In this document: positions 21,430-35,589 of the stretch, piece after piece
Layout: every line of letters begins with the position of its first letter
How positions within the stretch are numbered: position 1 is the stretch's first letter
NCBI GenBank assembly: GCA_963995505.1
Contig: OZ023199.1
Span: 7,249,906-7,313,905 of the forward strand
DNA length: 64,000 nucleotides
Direction: 5' to 3'
From: Hypericum androsaemum
Lineage: Eukaryota; Streptophyta; Magnoliopsida; Malpighiales; Hypericaceae
Notes under the pieces: generated by a model
Seen by the model: the letters and a program-made list of their open reading frames with translations, nothing else
Database searches by the model: none
What the model was told of the DNA's origin: nothing
Made by a program: the position numbers and the translations under genes

Positions 21430-21458
<29 letters not shown>
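21430..21458. repeat. (TA)n microsatellite
   Basis: An uninterrupted run of about 14 TA dinucleotides. Confidence 0.9.
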
Positions 21459-21461
<3 letters not shown>

Positions 21462-23072
21462 AAGAAAAATATATGTTTTATTTTGTCTTTAATCTATTTT
21501 GTTATTTAATCACTCAACTTGGCGCAGCATTGAAAAGGATAAGCTCTTTGAACAGATGCTCCGAAGCTGCAACACATCACATCGCATCAAAATCAATTCA
21601 TCCATCCATCATCTTCTTTTTTTCGAAAGATCATCCATCCATCCATCGGCTTCTTTTTTTCGAAAGGTTGGCGCGGGGGGACCACTCGTCGTGGGGGAAG
21701 GACGACCTTAGGGATCGTAAGGCGGAGGAGAAACTGATGGATCGGGCCTAGAGTTGAGCGGAACCGCAGCGGAGAGGGGGAAATAGGCGGTTCTGGGGGG
21801 AGAGGACAGACCCAGAGAAGATTCTAGAAGAAGAGGAGGATTGCATCATTAATTGGCCTCGTAACATGTAGCAAATATGAATAAAAGTACAAGAAGAAAA
21901 GTAGAAAACAAGTGGTAGTCTATGCCTTTTATTGTTTAGTTTTTCTAAGAATTTATGGTTTCAGAATTTGAATTTAGATTATTCTAAATCAAATCATCAT
22001 CATGTCGATATCTAGTGCTCATTGGCGACTAACAAGTAGTTTCTTTGTAGCTTTGTGAATTTCTTATGAAATTTACTAGATCTTCAAAAGTGTGCAATTT
22101 TAAATTATGTTGTCAGTATGTTGATATTTATTGGAGAACAATTATAATTTTTTTATAAAACAGTTCATAAAAAAATCTTAATGCATATTAACTTCAATTA
22201 TAAAATCTTAAAACAAGCATTCAGAAATCGCTCAATTTTTCGATACGTCAGATGAAATTGAGAAAATTTTCTGATATTCAATATTCTATCGTGTTATGGT
22301 TAATTTGGTCGAAATGGGTGGATTGGGTGGAGAGGATCTCATTTTATTCCTTGATTCACCGTGTTGATTTTTGGGTGGCTAGGAATACCCTTAGGCCTTA
22401 TGTAATTATTGTATGTAATCACTTGGAAATTTAATATCACTCACTTATGGAAAAAAATTAGAAGGATCCAGAAATGTATAGAGCAAGAAAGCAAATTCAA
22501 AGCGGGCACGCAATTAAAAACCCAGAGCATAAAGTCAAAAAGTGTAACGATAATCAAACATTAAAGTCAAAAAGTGGAGAACACTAATAAAAACAAAAAA
22601 AAATTGTAAACCAAAAATCAAAACAATAGGGAGACTTACATGAAGCCATGCAATTTTTAAAAAATTATTGAGTCATTTCTAAAATAAGATTTGAAATTGA
22701 TTGAATATTAATATAAAAAATTTAAAAACATCAATAAAAATTGATCAAATAATAAATAATTTAGATTCGCTTAAAAAATTTTTCTATGCGAATATCACGG
22801 ACAAAACCCAAGTTAAAAAACCATTAAAAAACCTACCTGCGGGAACAAAGTGAATTATATGGTAAAAAAAAGCAATATTCTCAACGGATTTGGATTCCGG
22901 GGGACTACATAAAAATCATCCACATGGTATGGACTAAATATGGGCCTTTAGATTTGATCAAAATTTTTTTTTACTGATCTGATGGCCAGAATCTATTGAG
23001 GGTATTTTCGAGTTTTTATCTAAACATACTCATTAAGGTTCCACCAATTTCCTATATAATCCCACCAAAAAA

Positions 23073-23165
23073 AACCTTCCCCCTCCCCCTCCTTCTCCCC
23101 CCCCTCCCCGAAAAAAAAAACCTTCTCCCCTCCCCCCCCTTCCCGGCGCCCCACCCCCCTCACGG
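23073..23165 (+). repeat. Homopyrimidine tract
   Basis: C/T-rich DNA on + with one A-run interruption, and a G/A run on the other strand. The reading frames across it are low-complexity artefacts. Such tracts can form triplex DNA; this one is 1 kb upstream of the GST gene. Confidence 0.7.
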
Positions 23166-23552
23166 AGGCTGGCGGTGTTCAGTACATATCCGCCCCGCCG
23201 GCTGCTTAGTTTACTAGTTTTTGGACCATGGAGCATTTGTATTTTTGAGTTAATTAACAGTTGGGAAGCTGTATAGAAAGCACTGCGGGAAAAGCATTTG
23301 ATCTTTTGTATTTTTCAGGAGAGACTTTCTTGTTGGCTCGGAAAGAAAATAGGATGCTAAAAGGGTCTTTTTTTTCTTCTCTTTTTCCTTTTAGTAGGTC
23401 AGATCGGTCACCCTCTCTTTATGTGGTTGATGGCCTAGCTATGCAATATTATCGGTGTTTCTCTCTGCTTCTTGTAAATTCCTTCTTTTTTAAGGGGTTA
23501 CATGTATTACTTGGGTGATGAGAATTTTGAAGTACAAGATAATGTTGAATGA

Positions 23553-25306
<1,754 letters not shown>

Positions 25307-25367
25307 TGAGCAGGGGGCAGCTAAACCTACCTCTGTGTGTTCAATGTTTGCAAGTACTGTAATTTTG

Positions 25368-25373
25368 AATAAA
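25368..25373 (+). terminator. Polyadenylation signal of the GST gene
   Basis: AATAAA lies 62 bases after the stop codon. A second AATAAA lies at 25424-25429. Confidence 0.6.
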
Positions 25374-25524
25374 TGGGCACTTAGTGTGCATCTAGTGAAA
25401 GGTGGATTTTCGGTCTACTTTGCAATAAAGAATAAGTAAGATTGTTCTTTCCACAAAGAGTTGTATCTAGGCTAGCTATTCGACTCACTAGCTAGTCTAT
25501 GACATTTTTTGTTGTTGTTTTGGG

Positions 25525-27068
25525 TGATTCGTACGAAAATATAAAATAGCAATTGAAATCTAAAGTCTAAGACAAAGATATATGGAGAAGTGGGCAAGGC
25601 ACCTTTATCATGCAACCCTCTTAACTAGGTGTCTCTTGGGCCTTATTGGGAATGTGACGGTTCGAGTATTTCTACAGCGGTGAATGCTTCACTCTCTTTT
25701 TTCACACCACCAAAGCCGTTTTAGGGTTTGGCAACCAACCCATTAGTGACCGGCCATCTTGTTGTCAACCCTAGCGATCAAATCATCGAGTCGATTACAC
25801 TAACTCCTAACCCAACGCATTAAGTACCACCCTAAGGACAACTAACTTCCCTCCCGTCATTCTCGTTCTTCAAGAGTCCTTTAGTAAACTAGTTGGCTCT
25901 TTCCATAGTCCCTGTTCATTCTCGTTCTTCGGATTCTCACTAGATCAATTAGCAAGTTCATAAATTAACAACTAACGCTCTTGATATTAACCCTGATCTA
26001 TGATCATTAAACTAAAAGCATTACGACACCAACTAGTACGTGCTCTAGATATAAAAACTCATTTGATACCTAGCTAGTCGGGTGCACTTAGGGCACTCAA
26101 CCAGAAATAAACTAGTCACTACCCATTAATGAAACATTAAATGCGATAAAGATAAAGACAATTAATGTCACAAGCATAAAAGATATAGATATGGATAGAG
26201 AGTTCTCAAGCATATAGAGGTTCCTTTGCTCCTCCTCTTCCTCTCCTTCCTAGCCTCCACCTTAGAGAGCGAGAATGAGCTTCTCCTAGACTCCTCCTCT
26301 AAAACACTAGGTTTAGAGTGTCAAAAGCTACTTCTATAGAGGCCTAAGGGGGGTCTATATAATCTTTCCCCACGGCCCAAAATAAAAAGATCAAAATACA
26401 CAAAGTTTAGGCTACAATATATAGTACAAAATTGTGTTCTCTTCCACCCAGGTAAAAGGGGTGTCGCCTAGCAGCCAAAAACCAAAACCACCCTTGCCTT
26501 TACAGAATCACCGCCCATAATATCGAGGACCCAAACGTCAGTGCTTCCGTACAGTAGATTTCCTTTCATGTAGCATCCATCAAGGCTGTTATCATTCAAT
26601 TCGGGTTAAGATTGTCAATGGTAGGCAGTTGACCCGACGATAGGTTCGAGAGCCCTCCCCTGGATTTTGACACTTTACAGCAGTTGTTGCTCATTTCTCC
26701 TTTTCCTATGACTCTGTTTTCAAGCGGCAACATTCCTTTTTCCCGGGTGAGGCTTTCAAACGACAATGAATCCTCTTGACGTCAGGTGCTTTGATGTGTG
26801 AGGAAATTGCCGACCAATAATGAGCTGTAAGAGGTTGTGGCTCGCGTGGCTTCCCTTCCTCCATCTTCTTTGCTCTTTATGTGCTCCAAATGCGCTCGAA
26901 ACGCCTCAGGAATCCTCCGAAAACACAAAATACACAACCAATAAGTCCATTCAAGGGCGACAAGCCTAAAATGGACAAAAGACTCATGATTCGAGAACAA
27001 ATAAACTCAAAGAGAATTTAAAAGGACTATAAGAGATGTGGAATAATAAGTATTATGGGCACTCATCA
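25525..27068 (-). mobile_element. Probable solo LTR, Athila-like type
   Basis: The block begins tgattcgtacg and ends cactcatca, matching the end pattern of the LTRs at 29523-31054, 39443-41112 and 51133-52726 (tga... to ...ctcatca), and is of similar length (1,544 bases). On the minus strand it would start TGATGAGTG. No internal sequence is attached and no matching target duplication was found, so the exact ends are provisional. It lies 220 bases downstream of the GST stop. Confidence 0.6.
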
Positions 27069-27659
27069 CCTTGCGTCTTTCCTATGGATGGTTGACATTT
27101 AGAATGTGCCTTTATGAGTTTATTTTTTAGTCTGTTCATATGAATTTGTGATTTGGTTGGTAGCAGACGCCTCATCGGATGTTAATTATGAAGTTGTACT
27201 TAGTGTCTCGTAGCTTTTTTTCATTGGGGTGACCCTTTTTCTTAAATTTTTTTATGCTTGTCAGGAAGACATGAAATGGAAATTGCTATATGTTTGTCCA
27301 AAATATGGTAGTTTCCCGAACATGGCTTGCCTTGATTTAGTCCTTGTTGTCTGTTCTCTGTTTCCTTTGCATGTTTCGAGCAAAATAGCTTGCCTCGGTG
27401 TAGTCGTTTGACTGTATCGCTATCTGATTAGGGGGCTCGATATAATATTGTTTATAACAAGTTTACCTTAATTCGTCTCCATGACAACCGTGCAATGTCC
27501 AATAGCTTGACTAATTACTCCATTTTCAAGTTTCAGTCTTGCCTTCTGTGAGGTATCCAAATCATCAAATAATTTGGGATTCTTCGCCATGTGGTTAGTG
27601 CTAAGTGCATTTATTGCCCACTAACCATGTCATTCTTATTAGAAATGCTACATCTATAG
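27069..27659. other. Unassigned, AT-rich
   Basis: No domain or splice pattern was recognised. A short phrase, agcttgcct plus cttg/cggtgtagtc, is repeated at about 27320 and 27390. It may be residual internal sequence of the copia element that follows. Confidence 0.4.
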
Positions 27660-28519
27660 TTGCGTTCATGACTTCATCTTCTTTTTTACTGTCAGGAACA
27701 TCAGTTTTTAGAAAATTTATTCTCTTGATTTTTCTTCAACCTGCAATATTTTTTTGTACGAAAAAACTTTTGCAGTTGTAACATTGTGACTTTGCTTTGT
27801 GCCAGTGTCGTCTTCTCGATTCCTTTCTTTTTGCACAATCCTGAAGATGATTTTTCTTTATCTCCTTTTCTAATTTTTTTCTAAAAGTCAACGACTTCAC
27901 TGTTTCCCCCCATTCTAGCAGAGACTTGCAAATATCCCAACAATTTAGTTGTGAGTCAAACTTGACAGATCTTTCGTCTATTCAATATTCGACACTACTA
28001 AATCAAATCTCCAAGGAAGACTCAAGAGCGCTTTCTCAATAATTCTTTGTTGCTTGATTTTTCCAAATATATTCTCATTTAGTTCACCAATTCTACCAAT
28101 TTGGTAGAAAATTCTTTTATTGTCTCGCACTCCTTCAGTCTCAAAATTTTAAAATCCTGTCAATAAATTTGATGTTTGATAACCTTCACCTTTGGTAAGT
28201 TGGAACTCCTCCTGGAGGAAATCTTTTGCCGCCTTGGCTTCGATTATCATCATGATCCTGGTAAAAATTTGATTAGAGATAGCTCACTATATTGTTGCGA
28301 GTGCTCTAAAAGTTTTCAAAGCAGAATATTTCTTATGTTTCTGCTAAGCTTGGGTAAACTCTACTTCTTTGACTCCCTTCATTAGAGAATTGCCTTGATC
28401 TACCACGTCCTACAAATCATATGCTTGCAAATAGGAGCGCAAGTTGGTGGCCAAATCTCATAATTCTCTCGAGATAAAGTTGGTGGTGTGGATAATAGCA
28501 ATACACTTGCTGATGCCAT
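27660..28519 (-). pseudogene. Copia gag remnant, minus strand
   Basis: Read on the minus strand from ATG at 28519, the start resembles many copia Gags (MASASVLLL then LSRENYEIW). It is followed by frameshifted UBN2-type segments (KECETIKEFSTKLVELVN, then IIEKALLSLPWRFD) and a zinc-knuckle-like stretch (SQCYNCKSF) near 27775-27800. Several stops and shifts interrupt it. Its upstream leader is cut off at 28548 by the plus-strand gypsy LTR. A matching initiator-tRNA-like site occurs on the far side of that element (39048-39060). Confidence 0.65.
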
Positions 28520-28548
28520 ATCTCCTCATTTTTAATTCTCAAATCTTT

Positions 28549-28958
28549 GTGCCACAGGCCGACTTTGTGGAAGGCCCAATCCAACTATTGAGGTCCCAAA
28601 TGATCAAGATTATTTTAGAAGCTTTCTAGGTGCTTCCATGTAAGAACCCTAAAGATTCTTTTGTATTTATTGAGTAGTTGGTAAAAGATAGATGGTAATT
28701 GGTAGTTGGTAGCTGGTAACTAGCCTTTATTTTATGGCTTCTTAGAGTTGTATACATAGGGGTGCCATCCTCATTTGTAATCATCCAATAATTTTTAGAG
28801 CAATACAACAAGTGCTCTCTCATATATTCTAGCATACTTGGGCAGTTTCTCTCTCTCGAAGGGATAAGTAGAGAGTGTTGGACAGAGTAAGGCTTACTTA
28901 GGTGGGGAGCTTGAGTGCCGTACGGGTTAGCTTGTGAGAGAGAGTTTTAGCTCATGAT
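28549..28958 (+). repeat. 5' LTR of the gypsy element
   Basis: Matches the 3' LTR at 37663-37834 plus 38845-39044. It contains a degraded TATA (gtatacatag, near 28750), where the 3' LTR has tataaatag. The boundary bases are uncertain by a few positions. Confidence 0.75.
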
Positions 28959-28961
28959 AAT

Positions 28962-28973
28962 TGGTATCAGAGC
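28962..28973 (+). promoter_or_regulatory. Primer-binding site, initiator tRNA-Met type
   Basis: TGGTATCAGAGC, the standard complement of the 3' end of plant initiator tRNA-Met, follows directly after the 5' LTR and lies 9 bases before the gag ATG. Confidence 0.9.
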
Positions 28974-28982
28974 AGGTTCGTA

Positions 28983-29522
28983 ATGGCTTCAAATGGAGAT
29001 GCTTCCAGTGTTGAGCACGTTGGTAAAGAGCTAGAGAGGCCTGCTACTTGAGGGAAGAAATGCATTTGCAAGGACAAGTTGGTGCCTCGTGATGGTTTGG
29101 ACGCCTTAGAGAAGGGGTTTGCAAGATTGTAACTCGAGATGTCAGTGAGTGGAGACAAGTTGGAGGACTTGACGCCATGCATCGAGGAACTAGAGCATGG
29201 AGATCTCGAGCTCGAGGGAAAGATGAAAGGCAAACTCAACGAACTTGAGAGCAAAACGCAAGGAGCGCTCGATCCTGCAACAATCAACTTGCAAGCATAA
29301 ATCGAGGAGGTATGGTGGACTATACTTGCTAAATTTAATGCTATTAAAGAGCAAGTGTTGTCATGTGTGAAGGCGGTCGTGAATGGAGGAGTTGCAACAC
29401 CTTCGATGGCGCATGGAGATGTTTCAAAGCCCAAGAGCTTTAGCGGTAGGAGGAATGCAAATGAGCTTGTTAACTTCCTATGGGGGATCGAGCAATACTT
29501 CAAGGAGAGGCACATGGTTGAT
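28983..29522 (+). pseudogene. Gypsy gag, 5' part (split by insertion)
   Basis: ATG 28983 opens MASNGDASS and continues, with in-frame stops, through a Glu/Lys-rich coiled region to the capsid start (KPKSFSGRRNANELVNFL, then QYFKERHMV). The reading stops at the ttgat target site of the nested element and resumes at 34883. At least three stops occur in this part alone. Confidence 0.8.
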
Positions 29523-31054
29523 TGATGTACGCAAAATTGCGAACAATTAAACGCACAAGCAAATAGTATAGTGGTAAGTAAAGTTCTTAGAACTGAAGGT
29601 TGAATATTAAATCAAGGCAAGTAATTATGTGAAGCGGGGAAATTAAAGTTTTATAAGGTTGTGAAAGGTCGCAAGTAAATAAACAAGATCAAAAACGCAA
29701 ATAAAAGATGAGTTGTAAATCAATGGAGATAAACGAGCACGATACCCTTACGGATTACCCATCTATGTCGAGACTATGGTTTTTATGAAGTTCTAACTAG
29801 TACCCGGAGTGTTCTAGTGCATTTCCCTAATGCTTCCGCTCATTAGGAGGATAAAACTAAGCTATAGTAGTTCATGATTACTAATCAATGCTTCCGCTCA
29901 TTAATTAGACCAAGAACTAAGCTAAATTCAATTATGAAGTCAACTCATGGTGGGTTATCCCTTAGTATCAAGATTTCTCATTAATACCTAAGGACATGTC
30001 AATTGACTCTTCCGTTGATTCTAATGTCTTCCGGTCTATTATTATCAACTAAACATCATAATCTAAGTGATCAAGTTAGATTAGGCATTAAGATCATCAA
30101 TTGATAACTATTGCGAAAGATAGTCAAACCATAGCCAACATAGACAAGTAATCACATAATTAGGGCATCGCACTCACAAGAGAACTACTCGCTAAGCATA
30201 ATCATAAAGCACATGATATTAATGGAAGGCATAATAATGAATAGCATAAAAGATAGAGATAGAGAAAGTTTAGTCGTTCGAGCAAGCCTCGCCGATATCC
30301 TCCACGTAGCTACCCGAAATTGTGACTTTATTAATGATCAAAAGTAGTCTCAATGTCGCAGTAGAAGGTCTCCTTACACCTAAGAAACGATGGCATATAT
30401 ATAGCCAAAAGACTAAGCTAGATAATAGGAAAAGCTAGAGAATAGGAAAACCTAGAGGAGTTTTCCCTAAACTCGAAGACTTTCTAGCCAAGTAATGAAG
30501 TAAATAATATATTTATAATCCTAGGGCCGAAACAGGAGGTCAAAAGTCGTAGCAAACTGAAATAGATCGAGTCCCCATCTAAAAAGAAAGTCTGAGAAAA
30601 ACTGCCATCGGAGCTGACCTGGCGCTCGCCAATGGAACTCACTGTAATGGACTTGGCGCCCGCCAAGTATTTGGCACTCGCCGGATCGCTGATTAGCTTC
30701 ATCACATCTTCATATTTTGCATTTTGACCCTCTTTCCCTTCGAATTTGGCCTCGAGTATAAAAGATAAAATGTAGATCTCTCTTCAAGCTTTCCAACGAT
30801 ATCTCATTTGATGAATTCGAACACTCGAGTAGAAAGTTATAGCTCTTGAAATATGGTCTCTCGAGATCACCCCTCCAACGGTCTTCATTGAGCTCCATTT
30901 TCCTACAAAATATGACAATGGGTAGAAATCCATTCCCGAACACAAATGTACTAAAATGATCATAAGACTTGATATGACATAATAAAAATAACTTAAATCA
31001 TGACTAAACACACAGGAAACATATGAAAAAATATGAGCATTTACACACTCATCA
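29523..31054 (-). repeat. 3' LTR of the Athila-like element (1532 bp)
   Basis: On the minus strand it begins TGATGAGTG directly after the polypurine tract aagtgtgggggtg (31056-31068). About 430 bases at the upstream end match 34443-34877, including the phrase cttggcgcccgccaag and its neighbours. Confidence 0.88.
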
Positions 31055-31070
31055 CACCCCCACACTTATT

Positions 31071-32277
31071 TCCTTGCTTGTCCTCAAGTAAGGCGCATCA
31101 GACACACACCCAAATTTCAAATCCTTATTAAAATACCACCCCACGACCGTGTAGTGTACTTATCATTGGTCTCACTCAGTGGTGCCTCGTTAAATGTGGA
31201 GCTCATGATCAAGAGGACTTTTCATTGGGTTGTAATGGGGTTAATGTCAGGTGAGGATAATATATGTGGGAAGTAGCTAAACCACCCGGCCGAGGATCTC
31301 ACAAAAATATTCTAGCTCTCGTCTATTATAAACATCTCATACTATATCTAATATGCACTCATCCTAATATTACACCCAATCCTATTGACCGCACAGCTCG
31401 AGCCGTGCCATTTATTCACTTTCCAAACTTTCCACACTCCCATCTTTCAACATTTATTCCTCTTCCAACTTCTATTCCATTCCCTTTCCTTTGTTTTTCT
31501 TTTCCTTTTTTCACACTTTTCACTTTTTTTCTTTCTTCTTTCTTCGCTTTCCTCTTTTTTTTTTCACAACTTTCTTCATCCTCATCCATGCATCATAGCA
31601 CACATCTAAGGCAGCTGGTCTCGGCTTCTTTGTTGGCCTCAATTCTACCCATTTCCCCCCATTGTTTATTCCCGATCTTATTCTATCAAATGAACACTTA
31701 CAATTATACCCCATAGATAAAGACCTAATGCATCCTCGGACCAAAGTGATCAAAGGTAGTTGAGATTGTGGATATAGGGCTTACATATTGGTTCACATCT
31801 AATATTTCAAAGAAAAAGGCTTAAGCTCAACGGGTTTAAACAAGGGATATATAGGGTTTTTAGCTCTAAGGCTCTAGGCTCAAAATCAAAGATGGCCCTC
31901 GTCCTATCATTTACACCCACACCACCAAAACGGTACCAAGTGATGGCTTGAAACCCGATGACTGGAGCAATGTAGGCAGCTCATGCAATGTGGAGACGGT
32001 TGTCTCCTCTGTCGGCTTTTGACACCACTTCATTCATATACACAAATAAACACACTCCTAAATGAAGGTTGGTACAGTTTTGCTCTAACTACCTTTTTGC
32101 GCAACAAAGTTTGTGTATGGACTGGTGAATTCTGCTGCAGCTTGATTTTTCTCTTTTGAAACCTCCTTCAAAGGCCAGTAAAATACTAAATGAACATAAT
32201 AATACTGAAACAAACACAAAATATAATGAAAAATTAAATACTAAACGTGCTAATTTAGAGTCGTTAGCTTGACTGTG
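31071..32277 (-). other. Non-coding interior of the Athila-like element
   Basis: No RT or integrase motifs are found in any frame. It holds a block (tagctaaaccacc, gtaatggggttaa) that also occurs at 41450-41580 and, inverted and diverged, at 44310-44470. This is apparently a conserved 3' untranslated module of this retroelement group. A C/T-rich run (31450-31610) makes a spurious frame. Confidence 0.6.
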
Positions 32278-34455
32278 TTACTCCCTTTGGCACTCCGGTG
32301 GACGAAGGCACTTATCAGTTACTTGGAACTGTATTTCATCTGGGCCTATGTGAAGAAAGAGCTTGCTATTATGAACATCTACCATTGCATGACAAGTGTT
32401 GAGGAATGGACGTCCTAGAATCAGTGGGTAACTGTCATTGGTTGCATAGTCCAGCACCACAAAATCTACAAGTACGAGAGACTTGTCGACTTTGATTATC
32501 ACATCCTCTATGATTTCATGTGGCCTCTTCCTAGTGTGATCTGCAAGCTCGATCATCATGGATGTAGGTTTGACATCCCCCAAATTGAGTTCCCTAAAAG
32601 TGGCCAACGGCATAAGATTAACATTGGTACCCAAATCACATAACCAATGTAGAAACTGCACACCATTAATCGTATAAGGAATAGTGAAACTCCCTGGATC
32701 TTTCAATTTTGGTGATCTGTCATTTGCTACCAAAGGAGTCGTCTTGCTGTCATTTTACTTCTTCTTCCTTGCGATGATCTCTTTGAGGAACTCCGAATAT
32801 TGTGGTCTTTAATCTAACATCTCTAAGAAGGAGACATGGCTTTGAATGTCTTCCATCATCTCTATGAATTCAAGGGCCTTCACATCGATCACTACTTCCT
32901 TCTTGACTTGTTGAGGTGATGGTGGAGGAACATAAGAATCCTCTTGTTCACTGATATAGACTAGTGGCTCTTTCTTTTTATTAACTACCTCCTCCTCTAT
33001 GGCTGGCTTAATCGGTTTGACACATTCTTTTGAAGAGGATTTGTTCTCAAGTGGTGGCTTTCTCCGGAGTCTTTTCGGGAATGAAGGTGGAGGGACATAA
33101 GGTGGTGGATGAATATATGATTCATCATCCTTATCCATACTCCTCAATGTGATGGCCATCACCTGTCCTCTCGAATTCGACTCGGTGTTGCTGGGTATAG
33201 CACCTATTTCCCTTTGAGTGTTTGCTGCAGCCAAATTTTCAAGTTCGATCTCCATCTTCTTGAGTTGCGTGGCTTGCCCCTTTAGGTATGTCTCAAACTC
33301 TTGTTGATGCGCCTCACAATGATCAATCCACTGTACAGTTATACTTTGTTGGTGGATGGACTGTTGGACAACCCCTACCAATTGGTCAATCTTAGAGATG
33401 ATGTTGACTTGGTCTCTCACTAATTGATCGATCTTCTCACCCATTTCTTTGACTTGATCCGCCAAATAAAGCTTTCTGGGTTCTTGTTGGGCACCAGTGT
33501 TGTATGCCTGCTGGCCAAATCGAGAAAAATTTGGCTGAGCATTAGTTTGTTTTGAGTAGCCCATTCCTGGTGGTGTTCTATCAGTGATAGCCTGAATCTC
33601 CTCTAACATTGGACAGTCAGTAGTGTGATGTGATTCTTTGCAAAGCTCACCGATAGTTTTCACTGTAGCAGCCTTTTCCTTGGCCTTGGTCAACTCTTCG
33701 AGTCTTTTAGTAAGCGCTTCAACTTTAGTTTTAAGTTTCATGTTGGCATCCGCCTCAAGTACCCCTCGAGTTGTTTCCTTACGGGGCTGCATGGCACGTT
33801 CTTTTCGCAACATACCATTGACTTCAGCCATTTTCTCCATTAAGCGAGCAGCTGCATCAGCAGTCTTCCTCAAGAACACCCCTTGAGAGGAGGCATCAAT
33901 ATGATCATGGGATGGGCCATCTAACCCATTGTAGAAGATTTTCATGAGGTTTTCTTGAGTTATACCATGTTGAGGAAAGGCACTTTGGAGATCCGTGAAC
34001 CGTTCCCAGGCTTCATAGATGCTCTCCCCATCTCCTTGGATAAACGTGTTGATTTGTTGCAAGAGTTTGGCAATCTTGACCATGGAAAAGAACATTCATA
34101 GGAAAGCATGGGCCAGATCATTCCAACTCTGAATCGTCTCTCTTTTCAACTTGTTGTACCAGATGCGAGCTCGATCTTTCAAAGAAAAGTGGAAGAGACG
34201 CAGCTTCAAGGCATCATCATTGACATTTTGGAACTTCATGATGTTACAGATATCTTCAAAGAAAGAAAGAAGGTTTTGAGGGTCTTCACTTGGCAAGCCG
34301 CCAAATTGGACCGAGTTTTGTAATATTCCGATGATGGATCCTGGAATCTGGAAAGGTGGGACCTTCAAGTGGTTGTTGTAAACCATTAGGATTCCCATTC
34401 CATGTAGGAATAAATGATTCCAGTAGCGTCCTTCTTCGCGGAGCATCCCCGCCAA
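32278..34455 (-). pseudogene. Athila-type gag-protease gene (broken)
   Basis: One minus-strand frame runs 34455 to 32278 with in-frame stops at 34096-34098, 32809-32811 and 32755-32757. Gag begins inside the capsid region (VQFGGLPSEDPQNLLSFFED, then SLKDRARIWYNKL), passes GESIYEAWERFTDL and FPQHGITQENLMKIFYNGL, then a Cys-His motif (ELCKESHHTTDC), a coiled coil (about 33230-33480) and a Pro-rich part. The protease follows with PGSFTIPYTI, active-site region WLCDLGTNVNLMP and PLILGRPFLNT. The catalytic Asp is present, but the usual following residues are altered. The gag N-terminus is replaced by LTR sequence at the 34443 junction. Confidence 0.88.
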
Positions 34456-34877
34456 TGGAACTCTCTGTAATGGACTTGGTGCCCGCCAAGTATTTGGCGC
34501 TCGCCGGATCGCTGATCAGTTTCGTCATAGTTTCGTATTTTACATTTTGACCCTCTTTTGCTTCGAATTTGATTTCAACTATAAAAAACAAAATGTAGAT
34601 CTCTCTTCAAGCTTTCCAACGGTATCTCATTTTATGCATTCGGACACTCGAGTGGTATGGTATGGCTCTTGCAATATAGTCTCTCAAAATTACCCCTCCA
34701 ACGGCCTTCATTGAGCTCCATTTTCCTACAAAATATGACAATGGGTAGAAATCTATTCCCGAACACAAATGTACTAAAATGATCATAAGACTTGACATGA
34801 CATAATGAAAATAACTTAAATCATGACTAAACAAGTAGGAAATATATGACAAAACATGAGCATTTATACACTCATCA
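34443..34877 (-). repeat. Truncated 5' LTR of the Athila-like element
   Basis: Matches 30625-31054 of the complete LTR. It starts TGATGAGTG at 34877 (minus) and is cut after the cgccaatgg position, where gag sequence begins. The deletion thus removed about 1.1 kb of LTR plus the leader. Confidence 0.85.
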
Positions 34878-34882
34878 TTGAT

Positions 34883-35554
34883 GATGCTGCCAAGATATAA
34901 ATTGCGTCACTCTATCTCACCGACATCGTGATGATTTTGTGGAGCAGGAAGGATAGCAAGATATAGCAAGGGACGTGTGTGACAGCCACTTGGGATAATT
35001 TTTGGAGGGAGATCAAGAAGCAATTTTATCTGGAGAATCTGGAGCACGAGTTGCGTGTACATCTTCGAAGGCTTGTGCACAAGGGTGCAGTACACAATTA
35101 TGTGAAAGAGTTCCAGGAGCTACTCTTGGAGATTCCCAATGTGAGTGAGAAAGAGTCTATATTTGCATTTGTTGATTACATACAATCATGGGCAAATATC
35201 GAGTTGCAGCATCGAGCTATGCTTAATCTCTCATCAGCAAATGTGATTGCGGACTCCCTCATCAAGTTTTAGAGGTCCGAGTCTCCTAAGAAGGGGAGAA
35301 AGGAAGACAAGAACAAAGGTCGGGGAGTGAGTGAAGTTATCGGCAAGGAGCCAGAGTACTGGAAAAATTCTCACCATGAGAAGAAGGGCGACATGAGCGA
35401 GAAGCTGCATGAGAAGAAGAAGCCAAGAGGGTGCTTCATTTGTGATGGGCCTCATCAAGCTAATGAGTGCCTTAAGAAGGCAAAGCTCTATGTGATGCTT
35501 GAGAAGGAGGCAAGCGAGAGTAAGAGGCGAGAGTGGGAGTGCTACGACTCCTAA
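34883..35554 (+). pseudogene. Gypsy gag, 3' part, with zinc knuckle
   Basis: Continues the gag frame after the nested element: TATWDNFWREIKKQFYLEN, LRRLVHKGAVHNYVKEFQEL and the knuckle CFICDGPHQANEC, whose C-x2-C-x3-H-x4-C spacing is common in one branch of plant chromoviruses. In-frame stops occur around 34900, 34965 and 35271. Confidence 0.8.
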
Positions 35555-35589
35555 GCACCATCAATGCCAAGATAGAGATGCCCAAGTCG

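Larger units (their letters stand above)
21201..23552. other. Intergenic; simple repeats, no gene recognised
   Basis: The segment gatgcaatcccctattaggtcc occurs twice 40 bases apart (about 21197 and 21236), once in the edge of the preceding element. Two copies of a catccatc plus ctttttttcgaaag motif lie at 21600-21670. The rest is AT-rich. Frames at 21473-21751 and 22252-22434 show nothing recognisable. Confidence 0.5.
29523..34877 (-). mobile_element. Non-autonomous Athila-like element with gag and protease only
   Basis: The outer ends are TGATG (29523) and CATCA (34877), a perfect 5-base inverted pair. The target duplication ttgat lies at 29518-29522 and 34878-34882. Removing the element restores the host gag frame across the site. 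The 3' LTR is complete (29523-31054). The 5' LTR is represented only by 34443-34877, fused directly to gag, so the rest of that LTR, the primer site and the leader were deleted. Reverse transcriptase, RNase H and integrase are absent; about 1.2 kb of non-coding DNA (31071-32277) stands in their place. The build resembles gag-only terminal-repeat retrotransposons, which rely on other elements' enzymes. Confidence 0.88.

Noticed and set aside
23033..23236. Glycine-rich minus-strand frame
   Set aside because: It is the complement of a homopyrimidine tract and shows only low-complexity sequence.
25525..27068. Full Athila-like element rather than a solo LTR
   Set aside because: No gag, pol, primer site or second LTR is found on either side. 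Target duplication is unproven, so it is kept as a probable solo LTR only.
28961..28990. Possible tRNA gene at ggtatcagagc
   Set aside because: Only the 12-base complement of a tRNA 3' end is present, next to an LTR end; there is no cloverleaf.
31264..31716. 150-codon Phe/Ser-rich frame as a membrane protein
   Set aside because: It lies in the pyrimidine-rich non-coding interior of a minus-strand retroelement and has no counterpart in the related 41-kb copy.
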